A DNA stretch of 64,000 nucleotides from Aliarcobacter cryaerophilus ATCC 43158 (GCF_003660105.1 NZ_CP032823.1:1116001-1180000); one strand, 5' to 3'; positions 8,430-17,757 are shown, counted from the first letter of the stretch. Translations and numbers: made by a program. Notes: generated by a model from the letters alone, not told the origin.

Positions 8430-9152
8430 ATGATAATAATTCCAGCAAGATTAAATTCAAGTAGATTTGCAAACAAAATTTTAGTAGATATTTTTGGACT
8501 TCCTATGGTTATAAGAACTGCAAAACAAGTTAGTTCTTTGGATAAAGTAGTAATCGCAACAGATACAAAAGAAGTTTATGATTTAGTAAAAGAGCATGGT
8601 TTTGAAGCAGTTATGACAAGTATTGACCATAACAGTGGAACAGATAGAATAAATGAAGCTGTAAATAGTTTAAACTTAAGTGATGATGAGATTATTGTAA
8701 ATGTTCAAGCAGATGAACCATTTATTGAAATTGATGTTGTAAAAGCTGTAATAAATAGAGTAAAAGAGGTAAAAGATTCTCAAAATACTTTAATAACTTC
8801 TTGCTATAAAGAGATAAATAGTCAAAGTGCAGATGATCCTAATTTGGTAAAAGTTGTAATAAATAATCTTGAAGAAGCAATATATTTTTCAAGAGCAAAA
8901 ATTCCATATCATAGAGATGGTGATAAAGATTCTACATATTTTGGACATTTAGGAATTTATGGATTTACAAAAAAATCTCTAAATAAATTTTGTAGTTTAA
9001 ACTCTTCAAAACTAGAAAATATTGAAAAACTAGAACAACTAAGAGCTATTGACAATGGGTTTAAAATTGCTATGGTAAAAGTTAGTTCAAAATCTTTTGG
9101 AATAGATACAAAAGAGGATTTAGAAAGAGCTTTAAAGATATTTAATAAGTAG
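8430..9152 (+). CDS. kdsB: 3-deoxy-manno-octulosonate cytidylyltransferase (CMP-Kdo synthetase)
   Basis: 240 residues. The protein starts with MIIIPARLNSSRFANKIL, the nucleotide-binding PAR-x-x-S-x-R-x-P/A-x-K motif of KdsB, followed by DIFGLPMVIRTA, IATD, SGTDRINEA, VNVQADEPFI and FGHLGIYGF, all in the family order. The enzyme activates Kdo with CTP for lipid A-core synthesis in the cytoplasm. It is expressed alone with its own start (GAAAG upstream), and its 3' end faces lptB, another LPS gene, in convergent orientation. Confidence 0.93.
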   Translation: MIIIPARLNSSRFANKILVDIFGLPMVIRTAKQVSSLDKVVIATDTKEVYDLVKEHGFEAVMTSIDHNSGTDRINEAVNSLNLSDDEIIVNVQADEPFIEIDVVKAVINRVKEVKDSQNTLITSCYKEINSQSADDPNLVKVVINNLEEAIYFSRAKIPYHRDGDKDSTYFGHLGIYGFTKKSLNKFCSLNSSKLENIEKLEQLRAIDNGFKIAMVKVSSKSFGIDTKEDLERALKIFNK

Positions 9153-9160
9153 CTTACAAA

Positions 9161-9190
9161 AGAAGATTTTATTAAAAATTAAAATCTTCT
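9161..9190 (-). terminator. terminator at the 3' end of lptB
   Basis: An 11-bp perfect stem (AGAAGATTTTA at 9161-9171 and its complement at 9180-9190, loop of 8) is followed on the minus strand by a short T-run. It overlaps the last codons of lptB and lies between two convergent genes, so it may also stop kdsB transcripts. Confidence 0.6.
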
Positions 9191-9894
9191 CCTAAATAAT
9201 GCTCTTTTACATTTATATCATTCTTAATCTCTTCAGATGTTCCACTAGCAAGCAAACTTCCACTTTTCATAACATAAGCTCTATGACAAATTTGCAAAGT
9301 CTCTCTTACATTATGATCAGTTATTAAAACCCCTATTCCTATCTTTGTAAGCTCATTTATTAAATCTTGAATATCTTTTACTGCAATTGGATCAACACCA
9401 GCAAAAGGCTCATCTAGCAATAAGAATTTTGGTTTTGAAACCAAAGCTCTTGCAATTTCAGTTCTTCGTCTTTCACCACCAGAAAGAGAAATTCCTTTTC
9501 TTTGACGAATAGGTTCAATATCTAGAAGTTCTAATAGTTCTTCAACTCGTCTATTTTGTTCTTCTTTGTCTTTTATTACAATTTCAGCTGCTAAAAGAAG
9601 ATTTTCTTCTACACTTAAATCTTTAAAAATAGATGATTCTTGAGGTAAATAACCTATTCCTTTTAAAGCTCTTTTATGAAGTGGAATTGCTGTAATATCT
9701 TCATTATCAAAAAAAACTTTACCACTACTTGGTTTTACAAGACCACAAACTGTATAAAAAGTTGTAGTTTTTCCAGCTCCATTTGGTCCTAAAAGACCAA
9801 CTATTTCTCCTGAATTTATTTCAAGCGAAATCCCATGTAATATTTCAGTTTTTTTAATACTTTTTTTGATATCAACAATTCTTAAGTTATTCAT
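9172..9894 (-). CDS. lptB: LPS export ABC transporter ATPase
   Basis: 240 residues. Walker A GPNGAGKTT, Q-loop YLPQESSIFKDLSVEENLL, signature LSGGERRRTEIARAL and Walker B LLLDEPFAGVDPIAV are all present. The combination FAGVDP and the C-terminal pattern YVMKSGSLLASGTSEEI is characteristic of LptB, which powers extraction of LPS from the inner membrane with LptFG. The start overlaps tsaE by 8 bp, making a minus-strand operon S4 protein-trpD-tsaE-lptB. Confidence 0.93.
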   Translation of the reverse strand: MNNLRIVDIKKSIKKTEILHGISLEINSGEIVGLLGPNGAGKTTTFYTVCGLVKPSSGKVFFDNEDITAIPLHKRALKGIGYLPQESSIFKDLSVEENLLLAAEIVIKDKEEQNRRVEELLELLDIEPIRQRKGISLSGGERRRTEIARALVSKPKFLLLDEPFAGVDPIAVKDIQDLINELTKIGIGVLITDHNVRETLQICHRAYVMKSGSLLASGTSEEIKNDINVKEHYLGEDFNF

Positions 9895-10309
9895 CTATTT
9901 TATACAACCTTTTATCATCATTTTTTAAAATATTTATAACAACTACATCAAAACCATAGTCGTTTAAGATATTTTCTAGCTTAGTATCGCCCCATTCAAC
10001 AAAGTGTAAACCACTTTTTTCAAACTCTTCTAACATACCTAAAGAAATAAACTCTTCCAAAGTTTTATTATATAAATCATAGTGAAAAATATCTTCACCA
10101 TATACAACTTGAAGAGAAAAAGTTGGAGAATTTACAATATCTTCAATCCCTAAAGATTCTACAAAATACTTAACAAGTGTTGTTTTACCGCTTGCTAAAT
10201 CTCCTCTTAAAATTACAATGCAATCTCTATTTTCTAATATTTTTTTAAGCTCATCAATAAAAATTGAAATAGTGCTTAAATCAAGCAGAAACTCTCTTTT
10301 CATTAGCAA
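9887..10309 (-). CDS. tsaE: tRNA threonylcarbamoyladenosine synthesis ATPase TsaE
   Basis: 140 residues. The Walker A variant LRGDLASGKTTLVKYF, then SPTFSLQVVYG, FHYDLYN and FVEWGD give the canonical TsaE pattern. TsaE works with TsaB and TsaD to make t6A37 in ANN-decoding tRNAs. The family usually has GDLGAGKT; here Ala-Ser replaces Gly-Ala, which leaves the phosphate loop intact. It overlaps trpD upstream by 7 bp and lptB downstream by 8 bp, so translation of the three is probably coupled. Confidence 0.92.
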   Translation of the reverse strand: MLMKREFLLDLSTISIFIDELKKILENRDCIVILRGDLASGKTTLVKYFVESLGIEDIVNSPTFSLQVVYGEDIFHYDLYNKTLEEFISLGMLEEFEKSGLHFVEWGDTKLENILNDYGFDVVVINILKNDDKRLYKIDE

Positions 10310-11289
10310 GAATACCTTTGTGAAAATTTTATTATCTCTTCTAATTTTCTTTTTGCTTTTCCACCATTTATAGCATCTCTTGCTATTTCAACGCCCTCTT
10401 TTAAATCTCTTGCTTTTCCATCTACAAGTAATGCAGCAGCTGAATTTATTAAAACAATATCTAATTTTGCACCCTTTTCTTTTCCAGCTAAAATATCTCT
10501 TGTAATTTGAGCATTAATTTCTGGACCAGCTCCTACAATATCATTTTTTGAAGCTAATTTTAAACCATAATGTTCTGGATTTATCTCCAAATCACTTTGT
10601 TTTCCATTTTCTAAAAATGTTGCACAAGTAATACTAGAAATTGAAACTTCATCCATACCATCAAGACTTGACAAAACCATTGCTCTTTTACAATCAAGCA
10701 TATCAAGAGCAGTTGCAATTTTACTTATAAAATCTTTGCTAAATACTCCAATAACTTGTTTAAAAACGCCAGCTGGATTACAAAGTGGTCCAAGAATATT
10801 CATAATAGTTCTATGATCTATAGTTTTTCGTACTGGTGTGATATATTTCATTGCGGGATGATGATTCGCAGCAAACATAAATCCAAAACCTGTCTCTTCA
10901 AGCATCTTTGCTGTATCTTCTAGACTTAAATTTAAATTTATTCCAAGAGATTCTAGCATATCAGCACTTCCACTTTTGCTTGTAACACTTCTATTTCCAT
11001 GCTTTGCAACAAAACAACCCGTACTTGCAAGTAAAATTGAAACCGTACTTGAAATATTAAAACTATAGCTTTTATCTCCACCTGTTCCAACTATATCAAT
11101 AGCTTTTTCTCTCAAACTTTCACTTATTGGAAGAGGTATTACGAAATCTCTCATAGAACTAGCAGCTCCAGCAAGCTCACTTGCAGTCTCTCCTCTTTCA
11201 TAAAGAGCTAAAAAATATTCTCTCATATCATCATGCGATAACTTATCTTGAAAAATTTCATCAAACTTTGCTTTTGTCTCTAAAAACAT
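10303..11289 (-). CDS. trpD: anthranilate phosphoribosyltransferase
   Basis: 328 residues. The PRPP-binding motif VGTGGDKSYSFNISST and the anthranilate-binding KHGNRSVTSKSGSADMLE and HHPAMKYITPVRKTI segments identify TrpD, which transfers phosphoribose to anthranilate in tryptophan synthesis. It lies outside any trp operon: the upstream neighbour is an S4 RNA-binding gene ending one base before the ATG, and tsaE-lptB follow. trpA lies 25 kb away in another operon, so the tryptophan genes are dispersed here. Confidence 0.94.
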   Translation of the reverse strand: MFLETKAKFDEIFQDKLSHDDMREYFLALYERGETASELAGAASSMRDFVIPLPISESLREKAIDIVGTGGDKSYSFNISSTVSILLASTGCFVAKHGNRSVTSKSGSADMLESLGINLNLSLEDTAKMLEETGFGFMFAANHHPAMKYITPVRKTIDHRTIMNILGPLCNPAGVFKQVIGVFSKDFISKIATALDMLDCKRAMVLSSLDGMDEVSISSITCATFLENGKQSDLEINPEHYGLKLASKNDIVGAGPEINAQITRDILAGKEKGAKLDIVLINSAAALLVDGKARDLKEGVEIARDAINGGKAKRKLEEIIKFSQRYSC

Positions 11290-11538
11290 CTAATTTACCC
11301 TTTGTACATAATCATCTATTTTTGATTTTGGAGTTGATTTTGTTGTTGGAATTTGAAGAATTTTAAATTTTTCACTATTATCAAGATATTTTATCTCAAT
11401 AATATCTCCAACTTTTACCTCTTTCGCTTTTTTTACTGAAACATCATTTAAAAACACAACTTTGTGTTCCAACATATCTTCAGCAACTGCTCTTCTTTTT
11501 GTTATATTTACAGCGTTTAAAAATTTATCTATTCTCAT
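11290..11538 (-). CDS. small S4-domain RNA-binding protein (Hsp15/YbcJ-like)
   Basis: 82 residues. The sequence MRIDKFLNAVNITKRRAVAEDMLEHKVVFLNDVSVKKAKEVKVGDIIEI is almost entirely an S4 domain, with the usual R-x-D-x-x-L start and the VK-x-GD turn. Stand-alone S4 proteins of this size bind structured RNA; Hsp15 rescues blocked 50S subunits. It is the first gene of the minus-strand trpD-tsaE-lptB unit and abuts trpD without a gap. Confidence 0.85.
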   Translation of the reverse strand: MRIDKFLNAVNITKRRAVAEDMLEHKVVFLNDVSVKKAKEVKVGDIIEIKYLDNSEKFKILQIPTTKSTPKSKIDDYVQRVN

Positions 11539-11577
11539 AAAAAAGATTATAACAAATTTAAACTAAAATGATTTTTC

Positions 11578-12399
11578 TTATATTCTTTGAAGTAATTTAT
11601 CAAGCAATTTTTGACTTAAAACTCTTTTTGCAAAACCTAAAATATATGTAGCTTTTGTAATATAGTATCTAGGTTGTGGTTTTTTACTTTTCATTATTTC
11701 TAAAACAACCTTTGCTACACTACTTGGTGGAAGTGTAAATATTCCTTTATCATCACTACTTTCAAGTCTAGCTTTTAACTCTTTTTCATAAGAATTTTTC
11801 CAAAAACTATTTTCGATATCAATTTTTTCTTTGAAATTTTTCAAAGAATTTTCTCTAAATTTTGAACTAACAGGTCCAGTATTTATAGTACTTATAAAAA
11901 TATCACTATTTGAAGTTTCTAGTCTTAAAGTATCACAAAGCCCTTCTATAGCATATTTACTTGAATTATATGCTCCTCTAAATTTTAAAGATATAATTCC
12001 TAAAACAGAACTATGCTGGATTATTTTTCCATATCCTTGGTTTCTAAATATATTCATAGCTTGAATTGTCAATTCATGAAGTCCAAAAAAGTTAGTATCA
12101 AATATCTCTTTTAAAATATCTGTACTTATATCTTCAACTGCACCTGGAACTGCAAAACCAGCATTATTAAAGATACAATCAATCTTTTGATCTTCTTTTA
12201 AAATCTGACTTAATGCAAAAGTTATCTCATCTTTGTTTCTAATATCAATTTTAAAAGCTTTTAATCCCAATTCTTTTAGTATTTTTACATCTTTTTCATC
12301 TCTTGCACTTGCATATACTTTTATACTGTTTTTTTGTAAAAATAGTGCAGTTTCAAGTCCTATTCCACTAGAACATCCAGTTATTAATATATTTTGCAA
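11578..12399 (-). CDS. short-chain dehydrogenase/reductase
   Basis: 273 residues. The N-terminal NAD(P)-binding motif is ITGCSSGIGLETALFL, followed by NNAGFAVPG, the catalytic Ser region QHSSVLGI and Y-x-x-x-K in YNSSKYAIEGL. This is a classical SDR. The sequence resembles the group of 'oxidoreductases with PGPVSSKF-type loops' related to DltE/YusZ, but the substrate cannot be told. It is monocistronic, and its 5' end is divergent from the TIGR02757 gene with only 55 bp between the starts. Confidence 0.88.
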   Translation of the reverse strand: MQNILITGCSSGIGLETALFLQKNSIKVYASARDEKDVKILKELGLKAFKIDIRNKDEITFALSQILKEDQKIDCIFNNAGFAVPGAVEDISTDILKEIFDTNFFGLHELTIQAMNIFRNQGYGKIIQHSSVLGIISLKFRGAYNSSKYAIEGLCDTLRLETSNSDIFISTINTGPVSSKFRENSLKNFKEKIDIENSFWKNSYEKELKARLESSDDKGIFTLPPSSVAKVVLEIMKSKKPQPRYYITKATYILGFAKRVLSQKLLDKLLQRI

Positions 12400-12454
12400 T
12401 TTAATTCCTAATAATTTTTTGGCTATTATACCTAAAATTTATTTGAGTAAAAAA

Positions 12455-13231
12455 ATGACAAAAAAAGATAAAGAATTAAAAGAACTTCTAGATATTGAAG
12501 CAAATAGTAGAAACAATAGTTTTGAGTTAAGTTACGAAAAACCAGACCCTTTGATGGTTGCAAAAAAACAAAAAGACGAGTATTCAATACTTATTTGTGC
12601 TTTATTTGCTTATGGAAATGCAAAACAAATAGTTAAGTTTTTAGATAGTTTAGATTTTTCACTTCTAGAAAAAAGTGAAAAGCAAATTGAAGAAAAATTA
12701 AAAAATCACTATTATAGATTTCAAAACAGTTCTGATGTTTTAGCTGTTTTCAAAACTTTTAGAATACTAAAAGAAGAAAATAGCCTTGAAGAACTTTTTT
12801 TTGAAGGTTATAAAGATAACAATAGTGTTTTAGAAGGTATTGATTTTGTTATACAAAAAATAAAAGAAAAAGCAAACTACTCTTCTTTTGGTTTTGATTT
12901 TTTAGTTGGAAATCCACTAAAAAGAGATAAAAATGGAAAAATAAAAGATTCAAATGCACCATATAAAAGATGGAATATGTTTTTAAGATGGATGGTGAGA
13001 TTTGATAGTCTTGATCTAGGACTTTGGAAGAAAATAGATAAAAAAGATTTAATCTTACCGCTAGATACTCATACATTTAAAGTTTCTCAAAAGCTAGGAC
13101 TTTTACAGAATAAAACTTACAATCTAAAATCTGCTTTAGAAATATCGCAAAAACTAAGAGAGTTTGATGAAAACGATCCTATAAAATATGATTTTGCGAT
13201 ATATAGATTAGGACAAGAAAAACTTATTTAA
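12455..13231 (+). CDS. TIGR02757 (DUF2400) family protein
   Basis: 258 residues from the ATG at 12455. The open frame extends 74 codons further upstream, but that part lies antisense in the SDR gene and is not family-like. The sequence MTKKDKELKELLDIEANSR..., YEKPDPLMVAKKQKDEYSILICALFAYGNAKQIVKFL and the C-terminal LPLDTHTFKVSQKLGLL with YDFAIYRLGQEKL match DUF2400/TIGR02757. The C-terminal region resembles helix-hairpin-helix glycosylase folds, but no biochemical role is established for the family. The last codons overlap the end of the convergent nagZ-like gene by 8 bp. Confidence 0.85.
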   Translation: MTKKDKELKELLDIEANSRNNSFELSYEKPDPLMVAKKQKDEYSILICALFAYGNAKQIVKFLDSLDFSLLEKSEKQIEEKLKNHYYRFQNSSDVLAVFKTFRILKEENSLEELFFEGYKDNNSVLEGIDFVIQKIKEKANYSSFGFDFLVGNPLKRDKNGKIKDSNAPYKRWNMFLRWMVRFDSLDLGLWKKIDKKDLILPLDTHTFKVSQKLGLLQNKTYNLKSALEISQKLREFDENDPIKYDFAIYRLGQEKLI

Positions 13232-14312
13232 TTTTTTCTTGCAATAAATCTATTTTTTTATTTGATTCTATTATTTTTTTAAGTTCTATCTTTTCACTTA
13301 ATATTTGACTATAAACTGTATCAACTATCTCTTTTAGAGTAATTGGTTTTGCCAACTGATTTGCAAAAAGTAGTAAGTTTACACCACTATTTATAGCCAA
13401 AGTAAGAGTTTGTTTTAAATCATAATGTTTACTAATAGCACTCATTTGTAAATCATCAGTAATCAAAACACCTTTAAATCCCAACTCTTCTCTTAAAAGT
13501 TTTGTATTTACATTATAAGATAGCGTCGCTGGATAATTTTTATCTAAGTTTTCATTAAAAACATGAGCTGTCATAATCATATCTGCTTTATTGTTTTTAA
13601 TAAAATATCTATATGGTTCAAGCTCTTTTTTGCTCCAAGTTTTTGTAATATCTACAAAACCTAAATGTGAATCAGCCAAAGATGAACCATGTCCTGGAAA
13701 ATGTTTCAAAGTTGAAATTACACCCTCTTTTTTTAACTCATCCACAAAAATAGAAGCATATTTTGTAACAATTCCTGAACTCTCACCAAAACTTCTTCCC
13801 CTTGTAACAATGACTTTATTCTCTTTATTTATAGCTAAATCAACAACTGGTGCAAAATCAAGATTTATTCCAACACTACTTAAATCTTTTGCCATTGCTT
13901 CATAACTATTTTTTGCAACAACTTCACCATTTTGTGATATTTGGCTAGCTTTTAAAGTATTTACAAATCCAGCTTCACTTTTTAATCTTTGAACTATACC
14001 ACCTTCTTGATCTATAGAAATAAGAAGTTTACTTTTATTAATACTTTGTAGTTGTTGATTTAGCTTCTTTAGTTGAGCTTTATTCTCTATATTTTTTGCT
14101 TTTGTCTTATCATTTGGGTCTTTATCAAACAATATAACTCCACCTAAACCAAACTCAATATCTTTATAAATTTGACTATTTTTATCTATACTAGTACCAG
14201 AAAATCCTAATACAACCATTTTTGCTATCATTTTTTCAATATCTTTCTTTGAATAGTTATCTTGTGCAAAACCTGAAACTATCATAAATAAAACTATTAT
14301 TAAACTCTTCAT
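13224..14312 (-). CDS. nagZ: glycoside hydrolase family 3 protein, NagZ-like, exported
   Basis: 362 residues with a signal peptide (MKSLIIVLFMIVSGFAQ). The GH3 motifs are clear: SIDQEGGIVQRL, LDFAPVVDL, GRSFGE, the NagZ-type KHFPGHGSSLADSH loop that carries the His/Asp acid-base pair, and LITDDLQMSAI with the nucleophile Asp. NagZ releases N-acetylglucosamine from peptidoglycan fragments. E. coli NagZ is cytoplasmic, whereas the signal peptide here points to the periplasm, as in several Campylobacterota homologues. It lies 8 bp downstream of a small J-domain gene. Confidence 0.85.
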   Translation of the reverse strand: MKSLIIVLFMIVSGFAQDNYSKKDIEKMIAKMVVLGFSGTSIDKNSQIYKDIEFGLGGVILFDKDPNDKTKAKNIENKAQLKKLNQQLQSINKSKLLISIDQEGGIVQRLKSEAGFVNTLKASQISQNGEVVAKNSYEAMAKDLSSVGINLDFAPVVDLAINKENKVIVTRGRSFGESSGIVTKYASIFVDELKKEGVISTLKHFPGHGSSLADSHLGFVDITKTWSKKELEPYRYFIKNNKADMIMTAHVFNENLDKNYPATLSYNVNTKLLREELGFKGVLITDDLQMSAISKHYDLKQTLTLAINSGVNLLLFANQLAKPITLKEIVDTVYSQILSEKIELKKIIESNKKIDLLQEKIK

Positions 14313-14320
14313 AAATTTTC

Positions 14321-14587
14321 CTATTTAACCCAATTCTTGTAGTTTGTAAACGCTGGAAATTGTTTTTTAAATTCACTTTCTTCAAATGAGAAGTTATAAC
14401 TATCCATATATTCTTGCAAAATTTCATAAGACTTTTTAAGCTCCATAAACTTTTCACTATTTCCACCGCTCATATCGGGATGGTACTTTTTTGATAGTTT
14501 TAAGTATCTTTTTTTTATATCTTTTTTGCTCATATTTGAAATAATTCCAAACAGTTCAACAGCTTTGATAAAATCATCATAGTTCAT
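14321..14587 (-). CDS. small soluble J-domain protein
   Basis: 88 residues. Helices II and III of a J-domain flank the HPD motif (KRYLKLSKKYHPDMSGGNSEKFMELKKSYEIL, about residues 26-57), with a short helical tail. J-domain proteins stimulate the ATPase of DnaK. It is followed by the nagZ-like gene on the minus strand. A second J-domain gene starts 93 bp away in divergent orientation, and its HPD loop (HPDLNGGDEEKM) resembles this one (HPDMSGGNSEKF), suggesting an old duplication. Confidence 0.8.
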   Translation of the reverse strand: MNYDDFIKAVELFGIISNMSKKDIKKRYLKLSKKYHPDMSGGNSEKFMELKKSYEILQEYMDSYNFSFEESEFKKQFPAFTNYKNWVK

Positions 14588-14680
14588 ATAAATCCTTTAA
14601 AGAAGATATTGTACAAAAATATTATGATTAATCTACTTATTGTATAATGCAAAAATTTTTTAAAAAAGGTATTTTTATAT

Positions 14681-15139
14681 ATGAATTTTTTAGCTTCGTT
14701 TATTAGAATTGCTATATTTATTGGTATTTTATATTTAATTTTCACAAATTTTGGAGTTTTTTTGGCAATTATTGGTGGAATTGTTCTATTTTTTGTAACT
14801 ATTATATATTTTGTAAAAAGAGCTTTAAAAAAAAGAGCTCAACAATTTGACTTTAGATTTAATAGTTTTACAAGAGAAGATTACAACAATTTTGATTTTA
14901 AAAACTTCAATAACTTTAACAATCAGAATTTTCAAGGAAATTTCTATAATAAAACTTCAAAACTACAAGAAGCAAAAGAGTTTTTTGGTTTTTCATCAAC
15001 TCCTTCAAAAGATGAGATTAAAAAGAGATTTAAAGAGTTAGCAAAAATTTATCATCCTGATTTAAATGGTGGAGATGAAGAAAAAATGAAGAAATTAAAC
15101 GAATATAGAGATATTTTAATGCAAGCTTACGCGGAATAA
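14681..15139 (+). CDS. membrane-anchored J-domain protein
   Basis: 152 residues; AAAAAAGG lies upstream of ATG at 14681. Residues 3-47 form a hydrophobic N-terminal hairpin or two helices (IRIAIFIGILYLIF and GVFLAIIGGIVLFFVTIIYFV). A linker rich in Asn and Phe (about 55-90) leads to a C-terminal J-domain with HPD at 125-127. This architecture places a DnaK co-chaperone at the cytoplasmic face of the inner membrane, as DjlA-like proteins do, though there is no TerB domain here. The stop is 8 bp before the next gene, which encodes a Panacea-domain protein. Confidence 0.82.
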   Translation: MNFLASFIRIAIFIGILYLIFTNFGVFLAIIGGIVLFFVTIIYFVKRALKKRAQQFDFRFNSFTREDYNNFDFKNFNNFNNQNFQGNFYNKTSKLQEAKEFFGFSSTPSKDEIKKRFKELAKIYHPDLNGGDEEKMKKLNEYRDILMQAYAE

Positions 15140-15147
15140 GGATTTTT

Positions 15148-15645
15148 ATGAATATAGATATGACAAAAATAGCAAATATTATATTGTATATGCTACACAA
15201 ACAAGTTAAAGCTTTAAATCACAAAAAGATAGAGCTTTTGGTATTTTTTATAGAGTTAAATCACATAAATTTTTGTGGAAAAAAGATTTTGGGTGAAACA
15301 TTTATAAAAACTCCAAGAGGTGTAAAAGCTGAAGTTTTAGATGAACTTTTTACTCTAATTTTAGATAATGTTGAGTTTGAAGACGAAGAGGATGATAGAG
15401 TATTTTTTATTCAAGAATTAATGGACTTTTTAGAGATTGAAATAGTTGAAAGAGAAAGATTTAAAGAGCTTAAATTTGCAAAAATAGATGAAGATTTTGA
15501 TGAAACTATTTTTACAGCTGATGAGTTGAAATCTATTCATAAAGTTGTAAACTTATATAAAGATACTAGTGTAAGAAATCTTTCTAATGAATGTTTTAAT
15601 CTAGAAAATGTAAGAAAAAGTGAAAATGGAACAATAATTTTCTAA
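15148..15645 (+). CDS. SocA/Panacea-domain (DUF4065-like) protein
   Basis: 165 residues. The segments KIANIILYMLHKQVKALNHKKIELLVFFIELNHI, GETFIKTPRGVKAEVLDELF and the C-terminal FTADELKSIHKVVNLYKDTSVRNLSNECFN follow the Panacea/SocA pattern: a helix ending in a KL-x-x-L-x-YF-like stretch, a GP-like turn, and a final helical block. Panacea domains occur in antitoxins and in the Caulobacter proteolytic adaptor SocA. The usual GP is RG here, and the late conserved His is Phe. It follows the membrane J-protein by 8 bp; no toxin-like ORF is adjacent, so an adaptor role linked to the chaperone is conceivable. Confidence 0.65.
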   Translation: MNIDMTKIANIILYMLHKQVKALNHKKIELLVFFIELNHINFCGKKILGETFIKTPRGVKAEVLDELFTLILDNVEFEDEEDDRVFFIQELMDFLEIEIVERERFKELKFAKIDEDFDETIFTADELKSIHKVVNLYKDTSVRNLSNECFNLENVRKSENGTIIF

Positions 15646-15762
15646 AATAATATAAATTATAATATTTTGTTATTTAAAAAAATTAATTTTTAATAATAGT
15701 TTTAATATCAGATATTATATGCTACTATTTTTATAAACTTAATATTTCAAGGAGATAATTAA

Positions 15763-17757
15763 ATGGGCTTAAAGAATTTAAAAGTAAACTATAAGATAAA
15801 TATTATATCTATTATTACAATAGTTTTATTAGGTATTGTAACAGCTGTCCTGTATAATGGTATGTCTAAAATCAACAATAGTTTTGAAAGTAGTAGCTCT
15901 ATATCTGATTTAGCTATTACTATTACAAAAACTAGTGAACAAGGTCTTCAAGTTTCAAATGCTTTAAGAGGAATAATAATAAATCCAAATGATACGAAAG
16001 CAAAAGAAAACTTTATTCAAGCTGTAAAAGAGCTTGATGATTTAATCTTAGTTTTAAAAGATAGCTCTAAAAAATTTCAAGGTTTTGAAAAATTTGAAAT
16101 TGCTCCTTTATATAATTCACAAATTATTCTATTAAACAAAATAATTGAAAAACTAAAAAATAATGAAGCCTTAACAAAAGAAGATAACACTCTATCAACA
16201 AAAGAGTGGAGACCACTGAAAGCTGCTTTACTAAAATGGCAAGAGAGAAATCGTGAAAGAAATATAGAGATTAGAGAAGAATTAAAAAAAACAGTATCGA
16301 GTGTTACAACTTTTATTATCACTATCTTACTGATAACAATTTTAAGTATATTTGTAACAATTCAGCTAATTACTAGAAACATTGTATCTAGTCTTAATAT
16401 TTTCCAAAATGGTCTTTTGAGTTTTTTTGCTTTTTCAAACAAAGAGAATTCAAATGTAGAATTAATAACTCTTGATGGAAAAGATGAATTTGGAACAATG
16501 GCAAAAGTAATAAACCAAAATATATCTAAAACACAAGATTTAATAAATCAAGACAATGTTCTAATTGAAGATGTGAAAAGAGTTGTTAATCAAGTAAAAG
16601 CTGGAAATTTAAATATAAAAATAGAAAAATCAACTATAAATGATGATTTAGAAGAGCTAAAAAGAAACTTCAATGAAATGCTTGAAGTTACTAAATCAAA
16701 TGTTTGCTCTGATATAAATAAAGTTGTAAATGTATTAGATAGCTTCTCTAAACTTGACTTTAGAGTTAAAATAGATAATGATAATGGAAAAGTTGCAACT
16801 GGAATAAATAATCTTTCAAATATTATAAATCATATGTTAGTTGAAAACAAATCAAATGGTCTTACACTAGAAGAGAGTTCAAAAATGCTTCTTTTTAATG
16901 TAAACAAATTAAATATTAGCTCAAATGAAGCAGCAGCATCATTAGAAGAGACAGCAGCAGCACTAGAAGAGATAACTAGTAATATTAGAAATAATACAGA
17001 GAGTATTGCAAAAATGTCTATGCTTTCAAATGGTGTTACAAAAGCAGTAAATGAAGGTCAAGCTATGGCAAATCAAACAACAACTGCAATGGATGAGATA
17101 AATGTTCAAGTAAATCTTGTAAATGAAGCAATAAGTGTAATTGATCAAATAGCATTCCAAACAAATATTCTTTCTCTTAATGCAGCAGTTGAAGCTGCAA
17201 CTGCAGGAGAAGCAGGAAAAGGGTTTGCAGTTGTTGCACAAGAAGTAAGAAATCTAGCAACAAGAAGCGCAGAAGCAGCACGTGAGATAAAAACAATAGT
17301 TGAAAGAGCAACAGTAAAAGCAAATGAAGGAAAAACTATAGCTACAAATATGATTGATGGATATAAAAATCTAAATAATAATATATCTTCAACAATGAAC
17401 CTAATATCTGATATTGAAAATGCTTCTAAAGAACAACTTCTTGGAATTGAACAAATAAATGATGCAGTAAATCAACTTGATCAACAAACACAACAAAATG
17501 CAATGGTAGCTAGTCAATCACATGATATTGCTTTAAGTACAGATGAAATAGCAAAACTAATAGTAGAAGATGCAAACCAAAAAGAGTTTGAAGGTAAAAA
17601 TGAAGTAAAAGCAAAAGATATAGGAATAAAAAAAGAGGTAAAAGAACATATAATAGCCTCAATACCTAAAAAAATAATTAAAACTTCAAAACCAAATATT
17701 AACTCTACAAAAGAGATAACAAGTAGTTCTAGTAACGACGAATGGGAAAGTTTCTAA
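15763..17757 (+). CDS. methyl-accepting chemotaxis protein with C-terminal xWxxF tail
   Basis: 664 residues, with AAGGAG before ATG. TM1 is about residues 14-32 and TM2 about 185-205; the helical periplasmic part between them fits a four-helix bundle ligand domain. A HAMP-like region and a second helical linker follow, then the signalling hairpin with tip [39 protein letters not shown] (about 460-500). The protein ends in a Lys-rich flexible linker and [14 protein letters not shown] fits the xWxxF pentapeptide that tethers CheR/CheB in enteric receptors. The ligand is unknown. Confidence 0.93.
   Translation: MGLKNLKVNYKINIISIITIVLLGIVTAVLYNGMSKINNSFESSSSISDLAITITKTSEQGLQVSNALRGIIINPNDTKAKENFIQAVKELDDLILVLKDSSKKFQGFEKFEIAPLYNSQIILLNKIIEKLKNNEALTKEDNTLSTKEWRPLKAALLKWQERNRERNIEIREELKKTVSSVTTFIITILLITILSIFVTIQLITRNIVSSLNIFQNGLLSFFAFSNKENSNVELITLDGKDEFGTMAKVINQNISKTQDLINQDNVLIEDVKRVVNQVKAGNLNIKIEKSTINDDLEELKRNFNEMLEVTKSNVCSDINKVVNVLDSFSKLDFRVKIDNDNGKVATGINNLSNIINHMLVENKSNGLTLEESSKMLLFNVNKLNISSNEAAASLEETAAALEEITSNIRNNTESIAKMSMLSNGVTKAVNEGQAMANQTTTAMDEINVQVNLVNEAISVIDQIAFQTNILSLNAAVEAATAGEAGKGFAVVAQEVRNLATRSAEAAREIKTIVERATVKANEGKTIATNMIDGYKNLNNNISSTMNLISDIENASKEQLLGIEQINDAVNQLDQQTQQNAMVASQSHDIALSTDEIAKLIVEDANQKEFEGKNEVKAKDIGIKKEVKEHIIASIPKKIIKTSKPNINSTKEITSSSSNDEWESF

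Noticed and set aside
8132-8476. 114-codon minus-strand frame
   Set aside because: Overlaps the ends of the DUF234-type gene and kdsB in antisense and has a Phe/Leu/Ser-rich shadow composition.
12233-12454. 74-codon N-terminal extension of the TIGR02757 gene
   Set aside because: Lies antisense within the SDR gene and its translation is hydrophobic and not family-like; the ATG at 12455 gives the family-typical start.
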